The notes under the pieces: generated by a model
The model's database searches: none
What the model was told of the DNA's origin: nothing
Seen by the model: the letters and a program-made list of their open reading frames with translations, nothing else
Origin: RYN-124 sp033851845
GTDB lineage: Bacteria; Actinomycetota; Actinomycetes; Mycobacteriales; SCTD01
NCBI GenBank assembly: GCA_033851845.1
Contig: JAWWOH010000080.1
Location: forward strand, 10,508 to 74,507
DNA: 64,000 bases
Direction: 5' to 3'
In this document: positions 42,366-49,839 of the stretch, piece after piece
Layout: each line of letters opens with the position of its first letter
Position numbering within the stretch: position 1 is the stretch's first letter
Made by a program: the position numbers and the translations under genes

Positions 42366-42374
42366 CCTGGGACC

Positions 42375-43280
42375 GTGCTGGACCCGAGTGAGCTGTTCGA
42401 GCTCGACCCGGACCGCCCCGAGCTGGGCCGGCCGGTGCTCGTCCAGGCCCTGGACGGGTTCATCGACGCCGGCGGGGCGAAGCGGATCGCGCGCGAGCAC
42501 CTGCTCTCGGCGTACCCGTCGCACGTCGTCGCCACCTTCGACGCCGACCAGCTGCTCGACTACCGCGCCCGCCGACCCGCGATGCTGTTCGTCGAAGACC
42601 ACTGGGAGTCCTACGACGACCCCCAGCTCGCCGTTCACCTGCTGCACGACGCCGTCGGCACACCGTTCCTGCTGCTCGCCGGACCCGAGCCCGACGTGCA
42701 GTGGGAGCGCTTCACCGCCGCGGTGAAGATGGTCATCGACCGGCTGGGCGTGCGCCTGACGATCGGCCTGAACGCGATACCGATGGGCGTGCCGCACACC
42801 CGTCCGACCGGCATCATCGCGCACGGCAGCCGCAAGGAGCTCGTCGCCGACTACGAGCCGTGGATCAACGCCGTGCAGGTGCCCGGCACCGCCGGTCATC
42901 TGCTGGAGTACCGGCTCGGCCAGGCCGGGTACGACGCGGTCGGGTTCGCGGTACACGTGCCGCACTACGTCGCGCAGGCGGAGTACCCCGCCGCGTCGGC
43001 GGCACTGCTCTCGGAGGTCGGCAAGGTGTCCGGCCTCGCCCTGCCGCTGGACGCGCTGCTGGAGGCAGCGGTCACGACGCGCGCGGCGATCGACGAGCAG
43101 GTCGCCGGCTCCCCCGAGGTCGCCGCCGTCGTACAAGCCCTGGAGAACCAGTACGACGCCTTCGTCGCCGGCCGCGAGTCGTCGCTGCTCGTCAACGATG
43201 CCGACCTGCCGTCCGCGGACGAGCTCGGTGCGGAGCTCGAGCGCTTCCTCGCCGAGCAGTCGAAGGACCCGCCGCAGTGA
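42375..43280 (+). CDS. PAC2-family protein
   Basis: A 301-residue protein of the proteasome-assembly-chaperone (PAC2) family. Diagnostic segments are PVLVQALDGFIDAGGAKRIA, FDADQLLDYRARRPAM and GIPMGVPHTRP-like AIPMGVPHTRPTG. Actinobacteria with a 20S proteasome often carry such genes, but the function is not established. The start is GTG 42375, 9 bp after the efflux gene. Confidence 0.85.
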   Translation: MLDPSELFELDPDRPELGRPVLVQALDGFIDAGGAKRIAREHLLSAYPSHVVATFDADQLLDYRARRPAMLFVEDHWESYDDPQLAVHLLHDAVGTPFLLLAGPEPDVQWERFTAAVKMVIDRLGVRLTIGLNAIPMGVPHTRPTGIIAHGSRKELVADYEPWINAVQVPGTAGHLLEYRLGQAGYDAVGFAVHVPHYVAQAEYPAASAALLSEVGKVSGLALPLDALLEAAVTTRAAIDEQVAGSPEVAAVVQALENQYDAFVAGRESSLLVNDADLPSADELGAELERFLAEQSKDPPQ

Positions 43281-43290
43281 CGTCGTCGCC

Positions 43291-43887
43291 GTGATCGCGG
43301 CCCTGATCGCCTTCGCGCTCGCGGCCGGCGTCCTGGTGATCCTGCCGGGGCCGGACTCGATGCTGATGCTCCGGGCCATCGCCGTCTCGGGTCGGGCCGG
43401 CGCGGTGCGCACCGCGGCCGGCATCCTCACCGGGCTGACTGTCTGGATCGCGTCGGCGTCGATCGGCTTGGCGGCGCTGCTCAAGGCCAGCGAGGTGGGC
43501 TACACGGTGCTGCGCGTGGTCGGTGCCGGCTACCTGTTCGCCATCGGCATCCAGGCACTTCGGGCCCGCGGCACGCTGCAGCGCACGGGACTGCTCGGGA
43601 CCGGCTATGCGGCCGGCGTGGCGTGCAACCTGTTCAACCCGAAGGTCGGCGTCTTCTTCGTGACCTTCCTGCCCGGGCTGGTCCCGTCGGGCGCCGACGT
43701 GGCGACGACGTCGCTGATGTTCGGCGCGATCTTCCTGGTCGAGACCTTGATCTACTTCGCCGTGATGCTGCTCGCCGTCGAGCGCCTCACCGGGTGGCTG
43801 CGCGACGACACCATCCGGCGACGGATCGAGCGGCTGTCGGGGGTCGTCCTGATCGCCTTCGGTGTGCGGCTCGCGGTCGAGGCGTAA
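43291..43887 (+). CDS. LysE/RhtB-family amino-acid exporter
   Basis: A 198-residue membrane protein with five to six segments. The family motif LPGPDSMLMLRAIAVSGRAG lies near the N-terminus, and AGVACNLFNPKVGVFFVTFL contains the conserved NPK. These proteins export amino acids or homoserine lactones. The GTG at 43291 is the first suitable start and lies 10 bp after the PAC2 stop. Confidence 0.9.
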   Translation: MIAALIAFALAAGVLVILPGPDSMLMLRAIAVSGRAGAVRTAAGILTGLTVWIASASIGLAALLKASEVGYTVLRVVGAGYLFAIGIQALRARGTLQRTGLLGTGYAAGVACNLFNPKVGVFFVTFLPGLVPSGADVATTSLMFGAIFLVETLIYFAVMLLAVERLTGWLRDDTIRRRIERLSGVVLIAFGVRLAVEA

Positions 43888-43917
43888 AGCGGGCGGATTC
43901 CGGGCGGCTGGGTTAGC

Positions 43918-44427
43918 GTGCCTGAGATGGAAGCCGCGACCGCGCCGTACCTCGCGGCGGCCCTCCTGCTGGTCGCCGCCGGCCTGGCGAAGGCGGTCGA
44001 GCCGCTCTCGCTCGTCCGCGCCCTGCGCGCCGCCGGCGTGCGGGTGCGGGCTCCGCTGCTCGCGCGCTGGGTGCGCGGTCTCAGCGCTGTCGAGGCGCTG
44101 CTCGGGGTCGTCGCCGTCGTACGTCCCGGACCGCTCGTGGCGACTGCCGTCGCGATCTCGTACGCCGGGTTCTCCGCGTTCGTGCTGCGCGCCCTCCGCA
44201 GCGGCAGCCCGTTGGCCTCGTGCGGGTGCTTCGGCAAGACCGACACGCCACCGACGCCAGGGCATGCCGTCGCGACCGCGCTGCTCGCGGTCGCAGCACT
44301 GCTGATCGCGATCGGCCCCGCCGCTCCGCTCGACCTGCCGCTCGTCATCGTCAGCGGCGTCCTCGCCTACGTCACCTACGTCGTCCTCGCCGTCCTGCCG
44401 CTCACGTCGCGCCGGGCGCTGCGATGA
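43918..44427 (+). CDS. MauE-like membrane thiol-redox protein
   Basis: A 169-residue protein with four membrane segments of the DoxX/MauE type. The signature SCGCFGKTD sits in a loop after the third segment, where MauE carries its redox-active cysteines. In methylotrophs MauE works with MauD to make the disulfides of the methylamine dehydrogenase light chain. The GTG start at 43918 begins MPEMEAATAPYLAAALLLVA. Its stop overlaps the next start (ATGA), opening a run of coupled genes that ends at 47678. Confidence 0.85.
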   Translation: MPEMEAATAPYLAAALLLVAAGLAKAVEPLSLVRALRAAGVRVRAPLLARWVRGLSAVEALLGVVAVVRPGPLVATAVAISYAGFSAFVLRALRSGSPLASCGCFGKTDTPPTPGHAVATALLAVAALLIAIGPAAPLDLPLVIVSGVLAYVTYVVLAVLPLTSRRALR

Positions 44428-45116
44428 CCGCTCTCGTCGTCGGTCTCGCCCTCGCGGTTCTGGTGCTGGGCGTCCTCGTCGCCGGCGTGCTGCGCAGCCA
44501 CGCGGAAATCCTCAAGGCGCTGCACGAGCTCGGCGCGGGACTCGAGCTGGACCGGGCCGCCGACGCCGGCCCGGTGCCCGTGACAATCGATGGCGTCGTG
44601 CCGCCTCGGGCCGCGGGGACTGCTGCGCTGGACAGCCTGGTCGGTGTGACGTTGGACGGCGAGTCGGTGGCCTTCTCACTGCAGGGCGGGGCCACGCTGC
44701 TCGCGTTCCTGTCGTCCGGGTGCACGACGTGTCAGGCGTTCTGGTCGGCGTTCGGCACGAGCAACCCGGATGTGCCGGCCGGCACGCGTCTCCTTGTCGT
44801 CGTACGCGATCTCGACGAGGAGAGCGAGAGCGAGCTGCGCAAGCGACGGCCCGCGCAGGTGCCGGTCGTCGCGTCGACATCGGCGTGGGACGGGCTCGAC
44901 GTCCCCGGGTCGCCGTACTTCATCCTGGTTCGGGACGGCCGCGTCGTCGGCGAGGGCTCCGGGACGACCTGGCCGCAGGTGCTGACGCTGCTCGGCCAGG
45001 CGAATGCAGATGCCGAGCTGCGCGGCAACGGCGCGGTCCGCGAGTCACGCGACAACGCCGCGCTGCACGCCGCCGGGATCGAACCCGGCCATCCGAGCCT
45101 GTACGAGGCGTCATGA
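44424..45116 (+). CDS. MauD-like membrane-anchored thioredoxin-fold protein
   Basis: A 230-residue protein. An N-terminal membrane anchor (TALVVGLALAVLVLGVLVAG) precedes an extracellular thioredoxin-like domain with the active-site motif SSGCTTCQAFW (CxxC near residue 95-98) and a cis-Pro region VPGSPYFILV. Order and architecture match MauD, the disulfide isomerase/oxidase partner of MauE. It overlaps the genes on both sides by 4 bp. Confidence 0.85.
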   Translation: MTALVVGLALAVLVLGVLVAGVLRSHAEILKALHELGAGLELDRAADAGPVPVTIDGVVPPRAAGTAALDSLVGVTLDGESVAFSLQGGATLLAFLSSGCTTCQAFWSAFGTSNPDVPAGTRLLVVVRDLDEESESELRKRRPAQVPVVASTSAWDGLDVPGSPYFILVRDGRVVGEGSGTTWPQVLTLLGQANADAELRGNGAVRESRDNAALHAAGIEPGHPSLYEAS

Positions 45117-45178
45117 GGCTGCTCGTCGGTCTGCTCGTCGCGACGGTCGCCGCGCTGCGCGCGACCTGGTCCCCTTGA
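45113..45178 (+). CDS. Possible 21-residue hydrophobic micro-ORF
   Basis: An ATG overlaps the MauD-like stop (ATGA) and opens a 21-codon frame starting MRLLVGLLVATVAALRA and ending in a TWSP tail before TGA. The sequence looks like a lone membrane segment or the stump of a signal peptide. The coupled start and exact fit before the next gene (9 bp) argue for translation. It could instead be a coupling cistron or a gene remnant. Confidence 0.4.
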   Translation: MRLLVGLLVATVAALRATWSP

Positions 45179-45187
45179 GGCGAGTCG

Positions 45188-45748
45188 ATGCTGACCAGCA
45201 TCAGCCCGCTCGGTGAGCGGGCACGAGGCAACCGGTGGGCCGTGACGGTGACGCTGTACGTCATCGCGTCGCTGCTCGGCGGCGTGACGATCGGCGCGCT
45301 GCTCGGTTTCGCGGGGTCGTTCTTCGACGCGACGCCGTGGCTCGCGGCAGCCGCGTGCGCCGTGGCAGCTGGGCTGGATCTGGTTCGTCGGTTGCCGACG
45401 CTGCGGCGACAGGTCGACGAGGACTGGCTGACCCGTTACCGCGGCTGGGTCTACGGCGTCGGCTTCGGCTACCAGCTCGGCCTCGGCGTCGTCACGATCG
45501 TGACCAGCGCGGCGACCTACGCGATGCTCGCGCTCTGCCTGCTCAGCGGCAGCACCGTGGCCGGCCTCGCGATCGGCGGTTGCTTCGGCCTGGTGCGCGC
45601 GCTGCCCCTCCTTGCTCTGCGAGGAGCTGTCACGCCGGACGCCCTGCGAGCGATCGCGGCTCGACTGGAGGTGCTGTCAGCTGCGGCCGGCCGGACGGCG
45701 ACCGTCGTGCTGGCCGGTGCGGCGGTTGTCTTGGCGGTGACGGCGTGA
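45188..45748 (+). CDS. Polytopic membrane protein in mau-like operon
   Basis: A 186-residue protein with five or so membrane segments. The region GVGFGYQLGLGVVTIVTSAA followed by TYAMLALCLLSG is similar in style to the CcdA/DsbD/MauF transmembrane electron carriers. Only single scattered Cys residues are visible rather than a clear CxxC or PCxxP pair, so that role is a guess from position and shape. Its stop overlaps the next GTG (GTGA). Confidence 0.65.
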   Translation: MLTSISPLGERARGNRWAVTVTLYVIASLLGGVTIGALLGFAGSFFDATPWLAAAACAVAAGLDLVRRLPTLRRQVDEDWLTRYRGWVYGVGFGYQLGLGVVTIVTSAATYAMLALCLLSGSTVAGLAIGGCFGLVRALPLLALRGAVTPDALRAIAARLEVLSAAAGRTATVVLAGAAVVLAVTA

Positions 45749-46197
45749 CGCTGGTCGCCGGCGGTCTGCGTCTGGAGCTCCCGGCCGGATGGGAGGCGCG
45801 GGTGCGTCGGCAGGCACCGTCGCAACCGGGTCGTCCCGGCAACGTGCTGCTGCACGCGGCGACGATCCCGCTGCCGGAGGAGCGCGGCGACTTCGGTAGC
45901 GGCGTGGTCGAGCGACTCGGCCCGGACGACGCCTTCCTGGCGCTGTTCGAGTACGACGAAAGGGATGCGGTGAAGGTGCTGTTCAAGGCTCCGCGCATCC
46001 CGGTGCCGAAGCCGTCGGACTTCTCCCCCGACGTCCTGCAGCGCACCACGGCCGGCAACACCGGTGCGCAGTGGTTCTTCTCGGCGTCGGGCCGGCCGTT
46101 CTCGATGCACGCCGTCCTCGGCAGTCATGCCCGCCGCGCACCCGGCGCGACGAAGCTGGCGCGACTGCTGCAGGGGCTGACGGTGGACAGTCTGTGA
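45745..46197 (+). CDS. Hypothetical soluble protein in mau-like operon
   Basis: A 150-residue protein without signal peptide or membrane segments. It starts VTLVAGGLRLELPAGWEARV and has a beta-rich body (NVLLHAATIPLPEERGDFGS, QWFFSASGRPFSMHAVLGSH). No family is recognised. It has no cysteine, in contrast to its neighbours. The GTG start overlaps the preceding stop, and its TGA overlaps the start of the Tat-exported protein, so all are made together. Confidence 0.65.
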   Translation: MTLVAGGLRLELPAGWEARVRRQAPSQPGRPGNVLLHAATIPLPEERGDFGSGVVERLGPDDAFLALFEYDERDAVKVLFKAPRIPVPKPSDFSPDVLQRTTAGNTGAQWFFSASGRPFSMHAVLGSHARRAPGATKLARLLQGLTVDSL

Positions 46198-47678
46198 CCG
46201 CCACCGCGGACGCGCTGCAGGCGCTCGGCCGCGGCTCGGACTCCGGCCTGGCCCAGCGAGCGGCTGACGCCGTGACGGGGTGGCTGAGCCGGCGTACGTC
46301 TCGAAGAGGTTTTCTCGTCCGGGCCGGCGTCGTCGGCAGCGCGCTCGCGGTCGACACGATCGGCTTCGCGTTGAGGCCGCAGTCGGCATACGCGTCGGTC
46401 TGCGGGCCAGGCAGCAACTGCGGGTCGGGGTGGACGGTCTTCTGCGCGACCATCAACAACGGCGTCAACAGGTGCCCCGAAGGCTCGGTCGCGGCCGGCT
46501 GGTGGAAGGCCGACGGCGCGTCGCTGTGCGGCGGCCACGCGCGCTACATCGTCGACTGCAACGCGACCTGCACCAACTGCGGCGGCGGTGGCTCGGGGAT
46601 CTGCGCACGGTCGTGCTGGTCGTGCAGCTGCCGCTGCGGCCCGAGCTCGTCGTGCGACCAGCGCAAGGCGTGCTGCAACGCGTTCCGCTACGGCCAGTGC
46701 CACCAGGAGGTGCCGCAGGTCGGTGGCGTCGTGTGCCGGGTCGTGTCCTGCACGCCGCCCTGGAGGTGGGAGCGCTGCTCGACCGCGCCGGCGACCGACA
46801 ACAACACGCGCAACCACAACTCCGCGCAGCTGCCCAGGGCCTACACCTCCATCACGGCGCGACACATTCGGCTGGGCGAGAACGGCTCGAAGCTCGGCAA
46901 CACGGTCTACGGCGAGTTCGCGGTGCCGGGCGGTCGGGCGCAGCGCTACGAGAACGGCCGGATCAGCGCCAGCACGGCGACCGGCGCACACGAGATGCTC
47001 GAGCCGATCGCCGGCACCTTCGTGCGCAACGGGGGTGAGGGCGGAACGCTCGGGTTCCCGGCGACGGGCACGGTGGTGTCGCGGGACGGGCGGGGGCTGG
47101 TGAACCGGTTCCAGCGCGGCCGGATCTCGTTCCACCCCGACCTCGGGACGTTCGTGCTGACGGGTGCGATCGCGACGCGCTACGCGGCTGCCGATGGGGA
47201 GGACGGTCAACTCGGGTTCCCGGTGAGCGACGCGACGGTGACCGACGACGGGCTGGGGTCCTATGCGCGCTTCCAGCACGGCCGGGCGTCCCAGCTCGGT
47301 ACGGGCGAGGTCTTCCTGACCCACGACGTCATCGCGGACGCCTATGAGCGTGCGGAGGCGGAGGTCGGCGTCCTCGGCTTCCCGCTCGCCGGCGAGCAGG
47401 TCGTGGCCAGCGGACGGTTCCAGCAGTTCCAGTACGGCCGGATCAGCGGCAACCTCGTCACTCGTGCGCACTGGCTGTCCCGGGCGATCGCGGCGAAATA
47501 CGTCGAGCTGGGTGCCGAGACGTCCAGCCTCGGCTTCCCGATCGCGGACGAGTACGACGCACATGCCTGGCCATGGAAGACACCGGCCAACCCCGAGGTC
47601 CGCACCGTGCTGTTCGAGCACGGCTCGATCACCCACGAGGTCTTCACCGGCCGGGTGGTCGTCCAGCAGACGCCCTAG
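46194..47678 (+). CDS. Tat-exported Cys-rich protein: methylamine-dehydrogenase light-chain-like domain fused to LGFP repeats
   Basis: A 494-residue protein. A twin-arginine signal (SRRTSRRGFLVRAGVVGSAL) sits near residues 32-51. Residues ~65-200 carry about 20 cysteines; NRCPEGSVAAGWWKADG and ARYIVDCNATC align with NCPPGTKLATASW and SYLIAYRDCC of the Paracoccus MauA light chain. The first TTQ tryptophan (Trp57) has a counterpart in GWW; the second (Trp108) seems absent. The C-terminal ~280 residues hold at least four LGFP repeats (LGFPATG, LGFPVSD, LGFPLAG, LGFPIAD), cell-wall-binding units. Export folded by Tat fits disulfide making by the upstream MauE/MauD pair. Confidence 0.8.
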   Translation: MTATADALQALGRGSDSGLAQRAADAVTGWLSRRTSRRGFLVRAGVVGSALAVDTIGFALRPQSAYASVCGPGSNCGSGWTVFCATINNGVNRCPEGSVAAGWWKADGASLCGGHARYIVDCNATCTNCGGGGSGICARSCWSCSCRCGPSSSCDQRKACCNAFRYGQCHQEVPQVGGVVCRVVSCTPPWRWERCSTAPATDNNTRNHNSAQLPRAYTSITARHIRLGENGSKLGNTVYGEFAVPGGRAQRYENGRISASTATGAHEMLEPIAGTFVRNGGEGGTLGFPATGTVVSRDGRGLVNRFQRGRISFHPDLGTFVLTGAIATRYAAADGEDGQLGFPVSDATVTDDGLGSYARFQHGRASQLGTGEVFLTHDVIADAYERAEAEVGVLGFPLAGEQVVASGRFQQFQYGRISGNLVTRAHWLSRAIAAKYVELGAETSSLGFPIADEYDAHAWPWKTPANPEVRTVLFEHGSITHEVFTGRVVVQQTP

Positions 47679-47687
47679 ATTCGCGTC

Positions 47688-48083
47688 ATGTCACTGGATC
47701 GCCTGCTCGGCAGCTGGCAGGTCAGCATGCAGCACGTCGCGATGAAGGAGCCGGTCCCCATCCGGCAGCACTTCGAGCGGGTCCTTGCCGACGCCTTCGT
47801 CATGTTCCGCTCGACCTGTGAGCACCCCGACTTCCCGGACGCGATCGCGCTGATCGAGCAGACCAAGTACCACTACTTCGACGTCCGTGGCATCACCCGC
47901 GTCTTCGACTTCCAGATCGACGATGCCGGTTGGTCGATGATCCGCCGCGACCCCGACTTCTGGCAGCGCTCGACCGTAAGGTTCGTCGGGACCGACGCCA
48001 TGGAAGGCGCCGGCGAGAACTCCCACGACGGCGGCGCCACTTGGGTGCACGACTACGCGATCTCGTACAGCCGCAGCGACTGA
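47688..48083 (+). CDS. Hypothetical protein, 131 residues
   Basis: A small soluble protein starting MSLDRLLGSWQVSMQHVAMK, with many aromatic residues (HYFDVRGITRVFDFQIDD, DPDFWQRSTVRFVG). LLGSWQ at the N-terminus recalls lipocalin/calycin-like domains, but this is only suggestive. It lies 9 bp after the Tat-exported protein and may belong to that operon. No catalytic motif is visible. Confidence 0.65.
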   Translation: MSLDRLLGSWQVSMQHVAMKEPVPIRQHFERVLADAFVMFRSTCEHPDFPDAIALIEQTKYHYFDVRGITRVFDFQIDDAGWSMIRRDPDFWQRSTVRFVGTDAMEGAGENSHDGGATWVHDYAISYSRSD

Positions 48084-48093
48084 GCTCTTGGGG

Positions 48094-48273
48094 CTAGGGG
48101 CGGCTGCGGTCCTGCGCCACCCCAGCCAGCGCGACAACCTCGGCGTACCGATCCGCGTACGCCATCAGCTCGTCGAGCGCGGCGTCCTCATGTCGACCGG
48201 CCCGACACCAGGCCGGCCAGTCCACGGCGCACGCAAAGGCCTTCTTGTCGGTGGCCTCGACGTACACCTTCAT
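48094..48273 (-). pseudogene. Truncated N-terminal fragment of a conserved actinobacterial protein
   Basis: A 59-codon frame beginning MKVYVEATDKKAFACAVDWP then AWCRAGRHEDAALDELMAYA. This opening is familiar from actinobacterial hypothetical proteins of about 200 residues. Here the frame stops at TAG soon after AEVVALAGVA, so three quarters of the protein is missing; only 10 bp separate it from the convergent gene. The ATG lies just after the MaoC stop. It is most likely a decayed gene, although a short product could be made. Confidence 0.5.
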
Positions 48274-48274
48274 G

Positions 48275-48724
48275 TCACACGAACATCAGCGACAAGGTCT
48301 CCGCAACGCACACCGGCTTCGCCAGGCCCTCGCCTTCGACGACGACCTTCTGCGTGATCATCACGCCCATCGGGTGGTCGGCCACGTCGGCGAGCGTGCT
48401 GGTCGCCCGAACACGGGTGCCGACCGGCAGCGGCGTCGGGAACCGCACCTTGTTGACGCCGTAGTTGATGCCGCCGGCCACGCCCTCGACGGGCGGCATC
48501 AACGGCCCGGCGAGTGCGGGCAGCAGCGACAGGCTGAGGTAGCCGTGCGCGATCGTCTGCCCGAAGGGGCCGTTCTTCGCGGCCTCCTCGTCGATATGGA
48601 TCCACTGGTGGTCCTCAGTGGCGTCGGCGAACGCGTTGACGCGCGGCTGGTCGACGAGCAGCCACTCGCTCGGTCCGCGCTCCTCACCAATGAGGCCCTT
48701 GAGCTTCTCGCTGAGATCAGACAT
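48275..48724 (-). CDS. MaoC-family dehydratase ((R)-specific enoyl-CoA hydratase-like)
   Basis: A 149-residue hot-dog fold protein. The hydratase 2 motif is VNAFADATEDHQWIHIDEEA (catalytic Asp and His) with FGQTIAHGYLSLSLLPALAG following. The family hydrates trans-2-enoyl-CoA. The ATG at 48724 is well placed. It follows the SDR reductase gene on the same strand by 58 bp; together they could reduce and dehydrate 3-oxoacyl intermediates. Confidence 0.9.
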   Translation of the reverse strand: MSDLSEKLKGLIGEERGPSEWLLVDQPRVNAFADATEDHQWIHIDEEAAKNGPFGQTIAHGYLSLSLLPALAGPLMPPVEGVAGGINYGVNKVRFPTPLPVGTRVRATSTLADVADHPMGVMITQKVVVEGEGLAKPVCVAETLSLMFV

Positions 48725-48782
48725 GTCCGTCCCCTCCGTCGTCGTTGCCGCCGATCCTGTCAGGGCGGCTCTGCCTTGCCTG

Positions 48783-49529
48783 CTAGTGGCCCAGCGTGAC
48801 ACCGCCATCGACCACGAGTGTCTCGCCGGTGATCCAGCTCGCGTCGTCACTGAGGAGGAACGCCGCCGCCTTTGCCGTGTCCTCGGGTACGCCGAGCCGC
48901 TTGAGCGGGTAGGCCTGCGCCACGTCGTCCTCGCGACCCTCGTAAAGCGCCTTGGCAAAGGTCGTCTTGACGACCGCCGGGGCGATGGCGTTGACGCGCA
49001 CGGTGGGGCCGAGCTCGACGCCGAGTTGGCGGGTCAGGTGGATGAGTGCGGCCTTGCTCGCGTTGTAGGCGCCGATCGGAGCACCGGCCCGGATGCCGCC
49101 GACGCTGGCGACGTTGAGGATGCTGCCGCCGTTGTCCTTCAACCAGGCCCGCCACGCCTGCTGCACCCAGGCCAGCGTTGCGGTGACGTTGACTTCAAAG
49201 ACCTTGCGTACGGCGGACAGCTCGGCGTCGACCAGTGGTCCGTACTGCGGGTTGACCGCGGCGTTGTTGACCAGGTGGTCGAGCCGGCCGAACCGTTCGA
49301 TCGCGAGTGCGACAGCAGCGGCCTGATGCGCCTCGTCGTCCGCACTCCCCCGCGCCGCGGCCGCGACGTCGTGACCGAGCTCAGCGACGACCTTGTCGAG
49401 CTCCTCCTGCTTGCGGGCGGTCACCACGACGCGCGCGCCGCGGTTGACGAGCTCCTGTGCGATGCCCAGGCCGATGCCCCTGGTGCCTCCGGTGATGAGC
49501 GCGACGCGTCCTTCGAAGTCCTTGGTCAT
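48783..49529 (-). CDS. SDR family oxidoreductase (3-oxoacyl-ACP reductase-like)
   Basis: A 248-residue classical SDR. TGGTRGIGLG is the cofactor loop, NNAAVN the structural motif, and the catalytic Ser, Tyr and Lys lie in NVASVGG and YNASKAALIHL. The C-terminal DDASWITGETLVVDGGVTLG is typical of FabG-like enzymes. ATG 49529 is chosen with AGGA eight bases upstream; an ATG three codons earlier is the alternative. Confidence 0.9.
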   Translation of the reverse strand: MTKDFEGRVALITGGTRGIGLGIAQELVNRGARVVVTARKQEELDKVVAELGHDVAAAARGSADDEAHQAAAVALAIERFGRLDHLVNNAAVNPQYGPLVDAELSAVRKVFEVNVTATLAWVQQAWRAWLKDNGGSILNVASVGGIRAGAPIGAYNASKAALIHLTRQLGVELGPTVRVNAIAPAVVKTTFAKALYEGREDDVAQAYPLKRLGVPEDTAKAAAFLLSDDASWITGETLVVDGGVTLGH

Positions 49530-49575
49530 GGTGCGCATCCTGCCGTGCGGCTCAAGCGAGGGAACAAACGCGTCG

Positions 49576-49595
49576 ACTGGTACGCTATAACCAGT
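49576..49595 (+). promoter_or_regulatory. Promoter with inverted-repeat operator for the leader/methyltransferase transcript
   Basis: ACTGGT (49576-49581) and ACCAGT (49590-49595) form a perfect 6-bp inverted repeat around a spacer that contains most of a good -10 hexamer TATAAC (49586-49591). No strong -35 is seen. A transcript from here would start near 49598 and carry a ~140-nt leader before the tiny frame at 49738. Confidence 0.5.
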
Positions 49596-49737
49596 AGCCC
49601 ACACAGTGGCTGCCCGGTGAGCACCTCCCGGTTCAGGAAGTCCAGCGCAGGTCGCAACGCGATGCGCAGCAGGCTTCATGCCCTGCCCTCCACCAAGGTG
49701 AATCGCAAGACGGTGGTCGGGCCCAGAGAGGAACGAC

Positions 49738-49767
49738 ATGGACGACTTCGGTCCCTGGGACGACTAG
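49738..49767 (+). CDS. Nine-residue leader peptide MDDFGPWDD
   Basis: An ATG with GAGAGGAA upstream opens a 9-codon frame, MDDFGPWDD, ending in TAG. The last codons sit inside a hairpin TGGGAC-GACTA-GTCCCA (49756-49772), and an intrinsic terminator follows 18 bp later. The size, ribosome site and placement before a terminator and an RNA methyltransferase gene are those of a regulatory leader peptide. Confidence 0.55.
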   Translation: MDDFGPWDD

Positions 49768-49784
49768 TCCCATCACAGCTTGAC

Positions 49785-49817
49785 GCGGCGGGCCACCTTC
49801 GGGGGGCCCGCCGCTTT
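49785..49817 (+). terminator. Intrinsic terminator/attenuator hairpin
   Basis: GCGGCGGGCC (49785-49794) pairs perfectly with GGCCCGCCGC (49805-49814), followed by TTT. The loop can fold further into CC-TTCG-GG, a very stable UUCG tetraloop. An upstream CGGGCCC (49718-49724) can pair with GGGCCCG of the right arm, a possible antiterminator. Confidence 0.75.
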
Positions 49818-49839
49818 GCATCTCGGGCAGGCTGCAGCC

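Noticed and set aside
40167..43484. A minus-strand open frame of about 1100 codons opposite MarR, DHA2 and PAC2 genes
   Set aside because: All three plus-strand genes have full family motifs. The antisense product is rich in Arg, Asp, Glu and His without structure.
45078..45091. A tRNA T-arm-like string (GGATCGAACCCGGC)
   Set aside because: It lies inside the MauD-like coding frame, and no acceptor, D or anticodon arms can be drawn around it.
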